Shown: positions 1 through 8,675 of the stretch, piece after piece
Layout: every line of letters begins with the position of its first letter
Position numbering within the stretch: position 1 is the first letter of the stretch
Source of the DNA: Adhaeretor mobilis
GTDB lineage: Bacteria > Planctomycetota > Planctomycetia > Pirellulales > Lacipirellulaceae
Reading direction: 5' to 3'
DNA: 64,000 nt
Assembly: GCF_007741515.1 (NCBI RefSeq)
Contig: NZ_CP036263.1
Location: forward strand, 5,815,178-5,879,177
The notes under the pieces: generated by a model
What the model saw: only the letters and a program-made list of their open reading frames with translations
Database searches by the model: none
What the model was told of the DNA's origin: nothing
Position numbers and translations under genes: made by a program

Positions 1-712
1 CGATCACGAAGTCACTTGCCCCATTGGCTTTGATTCCGTGTGAGTCGAGGTTCTGAATATCAAATCCAATGATTTGAACGTCGTGTTTGCCCTCAAGATT
101 GATCTGTGTGAAAATTGCAGGGTCATCAAACGACTTACTCCGGTAAATGTTGGGATTCCCGGGCGTGCCACTTTCCACCATCAGCTCGCCTTGAAAGCCG
201 GGATCAAACTCGATGATGTTGCCTTGCATCATCTTAGGCAGCTCGCGAGTGCTGACGTTCAGCGTTTGCTGCGACGATCCGCCGTTGGGATCGTTCATGT
301 CAAGTTGAACCTCGTAATTGGTGCCAGGATTCAGTTTGAACAGACTGCCCGAGTACTTAGTGGTCCAATGCGCTCCCCCCGAGATGGTCGCATTTGAGCC
401 AGCGTCGACGCGCCGCAAGGGCATGCCCTGAACCCAGTTCGTCTCTCCGACAGGCCGATATTGGATGCCGACAGACGCATTGCTGTTGTCGTCGCCGCTG
501 AACGCCCACTCGAAGGAGAGGTACTCGTACGTGGGAAACGGCGAGGTCAGAGAACCGGCGGTGATGGAGTTGGCCGCCCGCGCATGATGTAACGAACCTG
601 TCGTTGCGAGAACGAGAGCAATCAAGCCCGATAGACAAGTTTTTGGCAGCCAAGGCTTGCTTCGCGAGGCGACAGAGCTCGATGATTCTCGTACGGTGAT
701 ATTCGCTAACAT
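1..712 (-). CDS. secreted right-handed beta-helix protein (3' end outside window)
   Basis: I traced this frame by hand; it has no stop codon inside the window, so only the first 237 residues are visible. The ATG at 712 gives a long n-region, a hydrophobic stretch at about residues 28-40 and a likely signal-peptidase site after ARA near residue 46, so the product should be exported. Residues 48-150 look like an Ig or fibronectin-type domain (FEWAFSGDDN, VQLDMNDPNG). From about residue 165 the text (IYRSKSFDDPAIFTQINLEG, then HDVQIIGFDIQN) is typical of the first coils of a right-handed parallel beta-helix, as in polysaccharide lyases and surface proteins. No catalytic residues can be judged from the fragment. 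No clear ribosome binding site precedes the start. Family-level assignment only. Confidence 0.6.
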   Translation of the reverse strand, partial: MLANITVRESSSSVASRSKPWLPKTCLSGLIALVLATTGSLHHARAANSITAGSLTSPFPTYEYLSFEWAFSGDDNSNASVGIQYRPVGETNWVQGMPLRRVDAGSNATISGGAHWTTKYSGSLFKLNPGTNYEVQLDMNDPNGGSSQQTLNVSTRELPKMMQGNIIEFDPGFQGELMVESGTPGNPNIYRSKSFDDPAIFTQINLEGKHDVQIIGFDIQNLDSHGIKANGASDFVI

Positions 713-819
713 GAGATTCGAGTTTTCTCTATCAAATTTGTTTGGAATAGACGAAGCATGGGGAAGTCAGCAAGACGCTGTGTTGCCGAGATGCCCCGCG
801 CAGGGCCCTCCGTCAGCGC

Positions 820-853
820 CCTCGCATCGGCCGTTTTTTAGGCTGATGCGAGG
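820..853. repeat. 13-bp hairpin between two surface-protein genes
   Basis: Two arms at 820-832 and 841-853 pair over 13 positions with one G-T wobble; the 8-base loop is T-rich. It lies downstream of the PEP-CTERM gene that ends at 952. There is no T-run after the stem on either strand, so it is not a textbook terminator. Confidence 0.5.
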
Positions 854-951
854 ACTGAGACGCGAGGGTATACTCTTCTGTGCAAACTGATTGCAGAGGG
901 TTTCAAAAACACAGGGATACTAAATCGACTCTCAACGAAGGTCGGGAGCAA

Positions 952-2445
952 TTAGCTTTTCTTGCTGCTGCGATTTCCAACGAACATCATTCCAATCACC
1001 AGCAACAAGGCAGACGTCGGTTCAGGAACGGATGTGGCAACTGCGGTGGACGCGGTTGTACCGTAGTTGTCTTGGAACAGCTGCAAATCGCCAGGTGTAG
1101 CTCCATTGGTCGACTCGCCTCGCTGCCAAGTCAGGAAATCGGCTCCATCGACATCACCTTCGCCAGTGAAGTCGCCTGGGATACCCGCCGTGGCGGCGAT
1201 GACATCCAGTCGGTAGTCAGGTGCCACAAAGTTTGTGAAATCCCAAGCAAAGCCAGGAGGTGGCGCTATGTTGTCCGTCGACACAGTCGGCTCTATGAGG
1301 CCCGAGGCTCGAATAAGTGTAAACTTCTGGCCAATCGCAAGAGGTGGAGCGTTGGTGAAATCTAGTTCGACCGTCCCGCCTGACAGGTCGAGATCGGCAT
1401 TGTTTTTCACGTCGAAATAGGCTGCTTCACCGTTAGGAAAGACCGGGAAAACAACTTTGCCGCTGTCGGATAAAGTAAATTCGGTATGCAGGCCCGGAGG
1501 AGCCACCCAGGGACTGACATTCAGTATCGTGCGGTCGAAGTCAGGCCCGCCCCCGCCAGGAGTTTGCAGGCCATCGCCCACAATGAAACTGCCGCCGGTG
1601 ACATTGACTATCGGGCCCCGAAGATCGTCGATGCCGGTCATCGAACCGCCAGAGACGTTGATCGTAGCACGCCGATCGCCAGCGCCGACGTAAGATCTGT
1701 CATCAATCCGTAACCCATCACTGACCGACCCATTCCCGATGAACTTGCCCCCAGTGACGTCGATCGTACTCCCCTCAAACATTGCGATGTCAACGAAGGC
1801 TCCCTTGCCGACCGTGAGTTCGCCTCCAGAGACCTTCAACTTGTTGAGGCCGGTGGCAGAAGTACCCACGTTACTAATGTTGCCGCTGATTTTTGTTCGA
1901 TTGATTCTGGACGTGCCGCCAGAAATTTCGAACAAACCATTATCAGCGTTGATTTGAGTCAGACCACCACCCGCAGCGAAGTCGGTGTCTCCACCAGTCT
2001 GATTGTACGTTGCTACGCCAAAGTTATCTCGGCCCACTTCAAGATTTCCGTGTACCTGGAAAGTAGAGGACCCAGTGCCAAGGACATTGAACGTGGTCGA
2101 GTTGGTCTGGACCGCGATGCCAGCATATCTGGCAATCTGCAAATAATTAATCTGGTTCTTTGTTCCGAGGCCCAAGCCAGCCTCTCCATCGAGATTGATC
2201 ACCACGTCATCCGAGGGATCGATCACGCTACCGGAAAATGATCCACCGAGTATCACCGCATGGTCAGATGACGAGGTGCCAGGAGGATTAAAATAAAATT
2301 CGCCACTAGCGCCGCGCCATTCGGCCGAGTTCCAGTCGACGGGGGAGTCGTTGTTCGGTATGTATTTGTTCTGACCCAACGCCTGGGAACTGCAAAGCAC
2401 AGCCAGGCACGCGATAGACAATAACCCTAAGACAGTTTTTTTCAT
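952..2445 (-). CDS. PEP-CTERM surface protein with autotransporter-like repeats
   Basis: A 497-residue exported protein of unknown function. I place the start at 2445 (MKKTVLG) because a strong GGAGGAG site lies 6-13 bases upstream and a signal peptide ending ALG follows; the open frame continues upstream to 2502 but without signals. The body carries repeated short motifs of the form INVSGGSMTG / VNVTGGSFIVG, the pattern of passenger-type beta-helix proteins. Near the C-terminus GDFTGEGDVDGADFLTWQRG is a dockerin-like calcium-loop motif common in planctomycete surface proteins. The protein ends with VPEPTSALLLVIG, a hydrophobic stretch and a basic tail (a PEP-CTERM sorting signal for exosortase). 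No enzymatic domain is visible. Confidence 0.85.
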   Translation of the reverse strand: MKKTVLGLLSIACLAVLCSSQALGQNKYIPNNDSPVDWNSAEWRGASGEFYFNPPGTSSSDHAVILGGSFSGSVIDPSDDVVINLDGEAGLGLGTKNQINYLQIARYAGIAVQTNSTTFNVLGTGSSTFQVHGNLEVGRDNFGVATYNQTGGDTDFAAGGGLTQINADNGLFEISGGTSRINRTKISGNISNVGTSATGLNKLKVSGGELTVGKGAFVDIAMFEGSTIDVTGGKFIGNGSVSDGLRIDDRSYVGAGDRRATINVSGGSMTGIDDLRGPIVNVTGGSFIVGDGLQTPGGGGPDFDRTILNVSPWVAPPGLHTEFTLSDSGKVVFPVFPNGEAAYFDVKNNADLDLSGGTVELDFTNAPPLAIGQKFTLIRASGLIEPTVSTDNIAPPPGFAWDFTNFVAPDYRLDVIAATAGIPGDFTGEGDVDGADFLTWQRGESTNGATPGDLQLFQDNYGTTASTAVATSVPEPTSALLLVIGMMFVGNRSSKKS

Positions 2446-2842
2446 CCCTCTACTCCTCCGATGGTTTACTTTAAGCTGTTGAATGGCGATCTCGAATGCC
2501 ACGAAGATAAGCGTCTAATAGGCAATTAACCGGCAGACTGGCTTGAATGTAGCCTCTCCGATGAGATAGTTAACCTTCCTAATAATGTCTATCTTCTTCT
2601 GACATGCACTTCTTGTCAAGCGATTTATCATAGGATTCCTACTTTCTTCACTTTTGCACCCAGACCGCAATCCCCTGCCTTTGTAAGTTGCGATCCAGAA
2701 TCTTCAGGTGATTAAGAGAGCTGCATGCACGTAGTCTCGGATTCCGTGAATGGTATCCGGAGGAGGGGGAAGTGGTTTACTGAGGTCGATGATGAGTTTT
2801 TACTCACTGGAATCAGCTCATTTGCTACTCTGAATCTTCGTT
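2446..2842. other. intergenic, no gene seen
   Basis: About 400 bases between a minus-strand PEP-CTERM gene and a plus-strand fragment. I see no intact reading frame, tRNA or strong terminator. The upstream regulatory signals of the PEP-CTERM gene must lie in its left half, but I could not pick a convincing promoter. Confidence 0.4.
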
Positions 2843-2983
2843 ATGGAAGTAGTACGTACGCGACTATCGTCGGCCCCGAACTACGAAACGATCGCCAGTA
2901 AGGCAGTGCCGGAACCTTCTAGCGTCGTGTTATTGGGAGCTGCAAGTTTGGTGGGACTAGGGCGTAGACGACGGCGGGGATAG
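2843..2983 (+). pseudogene. orphan PEP-CTERM tail (gene remnant)
   Basis: A 46-codon frame from ATG 2843 to TAG 2981-2983, absent from longer-gene predictions. Its last 24 codons read VPEPSSVVLLGAASLVGLGR plus further arginines and a glycine, a textbook PEP-CTERM sorting signal, but there is no signal peptide or body: a TGA lies four codons before the ATG in the same frame. It is best read as the surviving 3' end of a deleted surface-protein gene. A genuine micro-protein is possible but unlikely. Confidence 0.65.
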
Positions 2984-2992
2984 CGTACGCCA

Positions 2993-3480
2993 TCAACGAG
3001 CATCTTGCGTGGTTGCCTCTCGGTACATCAATTCTTTCAGTGCATTGAGCATGTCGTATTGAAAGCTGTCGTAGTTGGCGAGCACCACAAGTAGCGCATC
3101 GTCGTTAGGGAACCACCAGAGTTTTGAGGTGTAGCCTCGCACAGTGCCGCCATGCCCAATGCAGCGGCAACCTTCTGAAAAAGAAAAGACCTCCCAACCG
3201 CAGCCGCAGGACTCCTGATTAGGTTTGAAGAGTTTTTTCCGTGTGTCCGAAGAGAGAACGTCGTCGGTTTGCAAAGCGTCGATCCACTTGGACAGCTCGA
3301 CGTCGTTGGTAACAACCCCCCATGCCTTTGTACTCGTACCCAAAACTCTTGGACGGCGGGTAAGGATCGACGAGTGGCGTGCGACCAGCAGTCTCATTTC
3401 GCCTATAGCCCAACGCGATTCGGCGACCGAGACGTTCGAGGTTCGGGTCATGATTCGCCTGTTGGATGTCGCCTATGCGG
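2993..3480 (-). pseudogene. beta-lactamase-like serine hydrolase, truncated and frameshifted
   Basis: The C-terminal part reads WGVVTNDVELSKWIDALQ, then CIGHGGTVRGYTSKLWWFPN; the (H)GG motif followed by GYTS and the typical end are those of class C beta-lactamase/serine hydrolases. The segment before it (NHDPNLERLGRRIALGYRRN to KSFGYEYKGMGG) is also family-like but lies in a different frame. The two frames join at a run of six C on the plus strand (3315-3320), where loss of one base or gain of two would restore reading. The catalytic SxxK and YxN halves of the protein are missing altogether, so the copy is dead even if the frameshift were a sequencing error. Confidence 0.65.
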
Positions 3481-4380
3481 GCAGCGAAGCGACACTCACC
3501 TTCACTGATCCGATCGACCCGGCGAGTGTGACTCACGACTCGATTCGCGTGATGGGCAGCCAGTCGGGACTACTCAACGACGACACGGCCAATTCTGTAG
3601 TGAATGGACCAACTTGTTACTGTCCCGCTGCGTTCGCGCGGCTTCGCCGGGGAAAAGCTAACGCTGATTCTCAAGGCAGACCGCGAAGAAATGACTCGAT
3701 CAGGGGTTTGGAGTCAACGTTCCAATCCGATCTACGAGCCCGAGATTGAAACACATGTCGTGCCGGTGACCGGCGGCACAGGCAATTGGATTCGGACAGA
3801 CCAAACGTATCTGACTGCACTCCGCACAGTCGGTGTTATCGACCGCAACGGAGCCCTGGACCTGATCGGCAATCGCGATTACCGAACACTGCGTTAGCCC
3901 ACGACTTACGGACAGTGGCGGGCCAGATCTTCTACTACGCCGCTGATGCCGGGGCGTCTTCGGCAAGACTAAACGTCAGAAGGGCAACCCGTCGTAGCTC
4001 CAACCCGTAAGATTCTTGGGTGGCAATACAATCACTCTTCATCACAACGTTTTGAGCTCGCTAGAAAGACAGTTTTCACAACGCGGATTTGCAATAGGGG
4101 ACATCCGCAGCAGCGTCGGCCTCAACGTATCAGCCGACGACTGGTTTGTCGGCACCTGCTTTTCGATTCGCTTCCATTAGTTTCGTCGAAGGCAGCCAGC
4201 TTGCTAAAGCGTGCTGCGGGGTAGAGATCGCTTGTGGCGAGATACACCTTTTCGAGTTGGAATCTTTCCTGCTTCGAGCTCTTGGCCGATGTGTCTGCAG
4301 GCGATTGGCAACGTGCGGTTGCGGCATCACCACCGCCGCCATCCCGGAACTGCGCACGGCTTGTTCCGGCCTAAGTGGCG
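3440..4380 (+). pseudogene. decayed Ig-like / FG-GAP repeat protein remnant
   Basis: Plus-strand text in one frame (EATLTFTDPIDPASVTHDSI, then RVMGSQSGLL) resembles a bacterial Ig-like (Big_5/SwmB-type) domain. After a stop the reading continues in another frame (FAGEKLTLILKADREE), and near 3830-3885 TVGVIDRNGALDLIGN resembles an FG-GAP/VCBS repeat. Further right, pieces such as VGLNVSADDWFVG (about 4110-4150) and LLADVSAGDWQRAVAAS (about 4275-4325) may belong to the same ancestor, but this is weak. No single frame is open through the region and no start is seen. The left boundary with the serine-hydrolase remnant is uncertain. Confidence 0.45.
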
Positions 4381-4384
4381 CATA

Positions 4385-4420
4385 AAAAACAACCAGCCGG
4401 ATGAGCGGCTGGTTGTTTTT
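4385..4420 (-). terminator. intrinsic terminator of the PEP-CTERM gene ending at 4444
   Basis: Two 15-base arms (4385-4399 and 4406-4420) pair perfectly around a 6-base loop. The outer part of the stem is A-rich on one side and T-rich on the other, so it can work on both strands. It stands 24 bases after the stop codon of the minus-strand gene. Confidence 0.85.
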
Positions 4421-4443
4421 AATGTTTATCGCGAGCCAGGAAC

Positions 4444-5238
4444 TCAGGCCTTGGCTTGCTTGTTCTTGCGGTAATAGTTCGCACCCAAGACGCTGCAGAC
4501 CAACCCGCCGAACAGGAAGGCCGAAGGCTCAGGAACTGCGGTGATTGTTAGATTATCCCAATGGATGTCGTAATCAACACCGTCGGTCGTATTGTGACCT
4601 TGCAAAATGACGTTATCGATTTCAACCGACCCAAGCGAAGGAACAGAGCCTGTGATGTCGCCCACTGAATAATTGATAGTCGACCCCGCTAGGCTTGCAT
4701 CCAAGGTGTACCAAGCGTCGTACACGAAGCCACTAGGAAGCCCAATTTCGGACCATCCTGATCCACTATCCCACACCTGAAACCTAGGGCCCGAACCATC
4801 GCTTGCGAACTCGATGATCGGATAGTCGGCGATGGTATTGGAACCATCCACGCCAGTTCCCCAGAGTCCAGCCATGCGGCGGCCGGTAGTCGCCCAGTCG
4901 GACGGGATGTACAAGTCGATGCTCAGGCCACCGGTGCCCGCGGGCAAATCGTACTTGCGGCCTTGGGTGTTGTAGAATGCGCTTGAAAAACTGGCTGGCC
5001 TATTGTCAACACCGTCTGCAGCAGAAATCGAATGAAGTAAGCGATTGTCACCATCGAAGGAAACGGGAGAGGTAAATGCGGCAGGAGCATATCGATCGGT
5101 ATACCAAACGTCAGGGGCTTGAGTAGAGCCGGTAGTAACTGCCGAGTCAAAAGTCTCGGGCACACCGAAGGTCAACACAGCGTGGGATTGTGATGGACAC
5201 AGTACTAACGCCAAGCAACAAATAAGTAGTTTTTTCAT
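4444..5238 (-). CDS. PEP-CTERM protein, LamG/concanavalin-like
   Basis: A 264-residue exported protein. It starts MKKLLICCLALVLCPSQSHA, a clear signal peptide. The body alternates short beta-strands and aromatic residues (YDAWYTLDASLAGSTINYSV, VDYDIHWDNLTI) in the way of LamG or concanavalin-fold domains, suggesting carbohydrate binding, but this is inference from pattern only. It ends VPEPSAFLFGG, a hydrophobic stretch and a basic tail (YYRKNKQAKA), i.e. a PEP-CTERM exosortase signal. The gene stands alone, with a terminator right behind it. Confidence 0.8.
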   Translation of the reverse strand: MKKLLICCLALVLCPSQSHAVLTFGVPETFDSAVTTGSTQAPDVWYTDRYAPAAFTSPVSFDGDNRLLHSISAADGVDNRPASFSSAFYNTQGRKYDLPAGTGGLSIDLYIPSDWATTGRRMAGLWGTGVDGSNTIADYPIIEFASDGSGPRFQVWDSGSGWSEIGLPSGFVYDAWYTLDASLAGSTINYSVGDITGSVPSLGSVEIDNVILQGHNTTDGVDYDIHWDNLTITAVPEPSAFLFGGLVCSVLGANYYRKNKQAKA

Positions 5239-5715
5239 CAGATACCCACCAATTAGAAATGGAAACGTTCTGCAGATAGCCGCAAGTCTATACGCTTTTC
5301 ACCAAAGGTCAACCTTTTCCAGACGGGATTGTCAGGATAATTGGAAAGGATGGGGAGTATAAAGAGTTCGGGCTGGGTCAGGTCTCGAACCGGGTAGGTG
5401 GGGGGTTTGCCGCAAGATCTGAATTGGCAAGGATTTACGGCTACGTCAGGTGTCGCTGCTGGCCCCCATCGAGCTTTGCGACAATTAGTCAATTCACCGA
5501 AGCCGCTACCAAGCTATATTGCTCTTCGCTAAAGCGTTTGCAGAGTTGGTGTGACGAGGAAGATTGACCACATCGCGGTGCAAGCACTGCGGCTAAATGT
5601 GAGACGTTTGTGCATCACCAACCTCTGAGAACGCTTAGCAATACCATTTTAGCTCGGCTGAGGTGTACCTTCCGATTTTGAATCTACCCATTCCCTTGAT
5701 TTGCAGCCTCCGCTG
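5239..5715. other. divergent intergenic region, nothing recognised
   Basis: About 475 bases separate the minus-strand PEP-CTERM gene from the plus-strand antiporter gene, so promoters for both should lie here. I see no repeat of the families found elsewhere in the window and no convincing gene. Confidence 0.4.
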
Positions 5716-7662
5716 ATGCTTAACTCCTTGTCGATTCTGCCGCTCCCGATGTTAGCGCTTGAACTCACCCCTGCCGTGGAGCTCGCTAGCGTCTTGGCCC
5801 TGGGGATTGCCGCCCAGTGGGTTGCCTGGAAACTTCGCCTGCCGGCGATTGTGCTGCTGCTGGTGTTTGGCGTGGCGCTCGGGCGGTTCTTGCCGGCTGA
5901 GGAACTGGGGGCCAGTCAAGATTTGTTCTTTGCGATGGTGTCGCTCGCGGTGGGTGTGATTCTATTTGAGGGCGGTCTGAGTCTCGACTTTCGGGAAATC
6001 CACGGTACCAAAGGTGTGGTCGCGCGGCTGGTTTCCATTGGGCTGGTGATCACGTGGCTCTCAACGGCGGCGGCGGCTTACTACTTGGGTATTTTTTCCT
6101 TGCCGATGTCCGTGCTCCTAGGGGCGCTGCTCACGGTAAGCGGGCCGACAGTGGTGCTTCCGCTACTGAGACATGTGCAACCGGTGCGGCGGATTGGTTC
6201 GCTCGCCAAGTGGGAAGGCATAGTGAACGACCCCATCGGCGCTGTGCTGGCAGCGCTGGTGTTTGAAGTGGTTCTGCATCAAGCAGAACAGGGTGACCTT
6301 GCCACGGGCGAAGTGCTCACAAACTTGGGGCTCACGATTCTGTGTGGCGTAGCGTTGGCAGGCCTAGGGGCGTGGTTCTTGTGGGAAATCCTACGGCGCT
6401 ATCTCGTGCCCGACTACTTACAGAACCCGTTCATCCTGGCGTTCGTGATGCTGTTGTTCGCTGTGTCGAACCAACTCATGCACGAGTCGGGCTTGGTAAC
6501 GGTGACGCTCATGGGCGTGATCCTCGCTAACCAGCGCAAGGTAGAACTACGGCACGTGGTGGAGTTCAAAGAAAACCTGCGAGTGTTACTGATCAGCATG
6601 CTGTTCATCGTGCTGGCCTCGCGACTGGAAGTGAACATGGCCACGCTGGAGAAGCTCGGTTGGGGAAGCATCGGCCTGGTACTGGTGATCATTATGGTGA
6701 TCCGCCCGGTGGCGGTGTTCTTCTCCACACTGGGGAGTAGTTTGAGCTGGAACGAGCGAGCGTTTCTCGCCTGGATTCATCCGCGGGGAATTGTGGCTGC
6801 GGCGGTGAGTTCGCTGCTAGCACTGCAAATTAAGCTGAGCCTGGAAGAGCATCACCCGGAGTCCACACTCTTGGCCGAAGCGGAAAAGTTCGAGCTGGTG
6901 ACATTTCTAGTGATCATGGCATCGGTCACGATCTACGGGCTGACGCTCGCGCCACTGGCGCGCTGGTTGGGCTTGTCGGGGCAGAACCCGCAGGGCGTGT
7001 TGTTTGCCGGGGCGTCGCGACCGGCGCGGGAAATCGCGATTGCGATTCAGCAAGAAGGTTTCCCCGTGCTGCTGGTTGATACGAATCCCAAAAACAATTC
7101 ATCCGCCCGCATGAAGGGCCTACCGGTGACACACGCGAGCATTGGCAGCGAGTTTGTGCAGGAAGAGATCGACCTAGGCGGCATCGGCCGACTACTGGCG
7201 ATGACCCCGAACGACGAGGTGAACACACTGGCGGTGCAAGGTTTTACCGAGCGATTTGGACGCGCGGAAGTGTACCAACTGGCTTCGCCAGAGGCACGCA
7301 GCGAAAAGACGGAAACCGTCACGGCGTATCGGCGTGGGCGCACGCTGTTTGATATTCCAACCACACTTGCGGAGTTGGAAGCACGCTTCGAAGCCGGCGC
7401 AAAGATCAAGAAGACCATGCTCAGCGAGGACTTCGACTACGACGACTTCTTAGCAGAGCATGGCAACTCTGCATTAGTGCTGTTCCGCGTGGAAGATGGC
7501 AAACGGTTAATCGTGGCGACCGACGAACAGGAGGCGGTGCCGAAGGCGGGGCAGAAGATTATCGCGTTGATCGATGAAGACAAGTCGGTCATTTCTCGCG
7601 AAGCATCGACGACAACGATCAGCGACAAGAGTGGGGACTCAAGTATTTCCGCGGGGCTTTAG
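5716..7662 (+). CDS. Na+/H+ antiporter (CPA1 family) with C-terminal TrkA-like domain
   Basis: A membrane exchanger of about 648 residues. Roughly the first 420 residues form the antiporter core of about twelve membrane segments, with GVILFEGGLSLDF near residue 85, the ion-binding ND pair in EGIVNDPIGAVLAAL near residue 170 and WIHPRGIVAAAVSSLLA near 355, all CPA1 hallmarks. Residues about 425-540 are a Rossmann-type TrkA-N/RCK domain (PQGVLFAGASRPAREIAIAI, then VLLVDTNP) that binds nucleotides and gates such transporters; the last 100 residues resemble a TrkA-C region. The role is exchange of cations for protons across the inner membrane. I chose ATG 5716; a TTG at 5701 and an ATG at 5749 are alternatives, none with a good Shine-Dalgarno site. 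It has no operon partners. Confidence 0.85.
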   Translation: MLNSLSILPLPMLALELTPAVELASVLALGIAAQWVAWKLRLPAIVLLLVFGVALGRFLPAEELGASQDLFFAMVSLAVGVILFEGGLSLDFREIHGTKGVVARLVSIGLVITWLSTAAAAYYLGIFSLPMSVLLGALLTVSGPTVVLPLLRHVQPVRRIGSLAKWEGIVNDPIGAVLAALVFEVVLHQAEQGDLATGEVLTNLGLTILCGVALAGLGAWFLWEILRRYLVPDYLQNPFILAFVMLLFAVSNQLMHESGLVTVTLMGVILANQRKVELRHVVEFKENLRVLLISMLFIVLASRLEVNMATLEKLGWGSIGLVLVIIMVIRPVAVFFSTLGSSLSWNERAFLAWIHPRGIVAAAVSSLLALQIKLSLEEHHPESTLLAEAEKFELVTFLVIMASVTIYGLTLAPLARWLGLSGQNPQGVLFAGASRPAREIAIAIQQEGFPVLLVDTNPKNNSSARMKGLPVTHASIGSEFVQEEIDLGGIGRLLAMTPNDEVNTLAVQGFTERFGRAEVYQLASPEARSEKTETVTAYRRGRTLFDIPTTLAELEARFEAGAKIKKTMLSEDFDYDDFLAEHGNSALVLFRVEDGKRLIVATDEQEAVPKAGQKIIALIDEDKSVISREASTTTISDKSGDSSISAGL

Positions 7663-7669
7663 CTCGAGT

Positions 7670-7757
7670 CGCTTGCGGCTTAGCAGCGCCCGGAAGAAAT
7701 GCCTGAGAGACAATGTGAGGGAAAAGCAGTCACTGGCCCGGGGTGCTTAAGCACCCC
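7670..7757. repeat. palindromes after the antiporter gene
   Basis: An imperfect copy of the dispersed GCTAAGCCGCRAGCGGC element lies at about 7670-7686. A separate hairpin at 7740-7757 has two 9-base halves (GGGGTGCTT / AAGCACCCC) with no loop bases to spare. There is no T-run, so a terminator role is uncertain. Confidence 0.5.
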
Positions 7758-7789
7758 AGCCACTCCCCACGTAAGGCGTGGCTCGCGGG

Positions 7790-8539
7790 CTACTTGCTTA
7801 TTCGCCAAGCAATCGAGTACGGCTCACTAGCCTCAAACAATTCCTCACTCGTTGCGTAATTTGCAACGGGCACGGTGATCGCTTTGGTTGTGAGCTCAAT
7901 TTCTGGCGATTCAAAGTTCCAGGGCTTGGCGGTGAAATGCGAGTCGGTCACTCTAGTGAACTTCGTTTCCTCTGCATGTTCGGGGAGCAGCGCAAATTGC
8001 TGCTCCTCGGCCAAGATCGCTTTGCACATCCACAGGCTTAAGGCGTCGAAGGCGGGAAGCCAAGCTTCTAGCTCTGCGAGTGATGACTTCCTAACATTCG
8101 TCGTGGCAAGAATCTGCACTTCCGAGATTTCCTCCAGCCAGTCCCGGGTTACGTCATCTGGTGGTGAGTCTTCAGAATGGGCAAGCAACTGCTTGAAATG
8201 CTCCGCCACTAGGTAGGCAGCAACGAAAGAAGAGTCGTGAGCAAGCATGCGCTGCACAGATCGCTCCCAGATGATGAGCGACTGCTTGTTTTCTAACTCT
8301 AAGAACGAGAGCGGCCGGCCCTGCGAATCAAGCTCGGGCGATGCGTCCCACTCGCGCCAGCCATCGTCGTGGTGGTGGATCGCCTTGAGCAGAGAATTTC
8401 GGTAGGACTCACCGGGCGGCGAGGCCGCAAGTGGTTGATATGCTTCAGCCAATTCGCCACTCAGTCGGGCGTGCTCCGTCTGGGGGATGAGCAACCAGTG
8501 GGGTGAACCATCAGGGGCGGTGATTTCGCGGCGGAGCAT
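7790..8539 (-). CDS. DUF3891 family protein
   Basis: A soluble protein of 249 residues. I start it at ATG 8539 (MLRREITAPDGSPHWLLIPQ); the open frame extends to 8773 but that part overlaps the aldolase gene and its terminator and looks non-coding. The text TEHARLSGELAEAY near residue 21 and IHHHDDGWREWD near residue 60 are the hallmarks of the DUF3891 family. The HHxDDGW pattern recalls HD-type metal-binding sites, but no activity is established that I know of. It stands alone, downstream of and on the same strand as the aldolase gene but behind a strong terminator. Confidence 0.8.
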   Translation of the reverse strand: MLRREITAPDGSPHWLLIPQTEHARLSGELAEAYQPLAASPPGESYRNSLLKAIHHHDDGWREWDASPELDSQGRPLSFLELENKQSLIIWERSVQRMLAHDSSFVAAYLVAEHFKQLLAHSEDSPPDDVTRDWLEEISEVQILATTNVRKSSLAELEAWLPAFDALSLWMCKAILAEEQQFALLPEHAEETKFTRVTDSHFTAKPWNFESPEIELTTKAITVPVANYATSEELFEASEPYSIAWRISK

Positions 8540-8605
8540 GTTTCTATCATTTCTTTCGAGTTGGCTACAAGTACTAACCACAACGACTGATCTGCGCAGT
8601 AAAAA

Positions 8606-8628
8606 ACCGGCGAGGGGAGCTCGCCGGT
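8606..8628 (-). terminator. intrinsic terminator of the aldolase gene
   Basis: Nine-base arms at 8606-8614 and 8620-8628 pair perfectly around a 5-base loop. On the minus strand the stem is followed at once by a T-run (plus-strand A-run 8601-8606). It lies 46 bases past the aldolase stop codon. Confidence 0.85.
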
Positions 8629-8657
8629 TCTTCGATAGTAGGTACAAGGCTGCAGCT

Positions 8658-8675
8658 GCTAAGCCGCAAGCGGCT
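8658..8675. repeat. GCTAAGCCGCRAGCGGC palindrome copy
   Basis: A copy of a short dispersed palindrome (inner GCCGC-A-AGCGGC) found also near 7670, 15708, 58231 and 62802. It touches the stop codon of the aldolase gene (8674). Confidence 0.7.

Noticed and set aside
357-653. 98-residue minus-strand frame at the left edge
   Set aside because: It is the +1 frame of the beta-helix gene 1-712; the other frame gives a signal peptide and a coherent beta-helix text through to the window edge.
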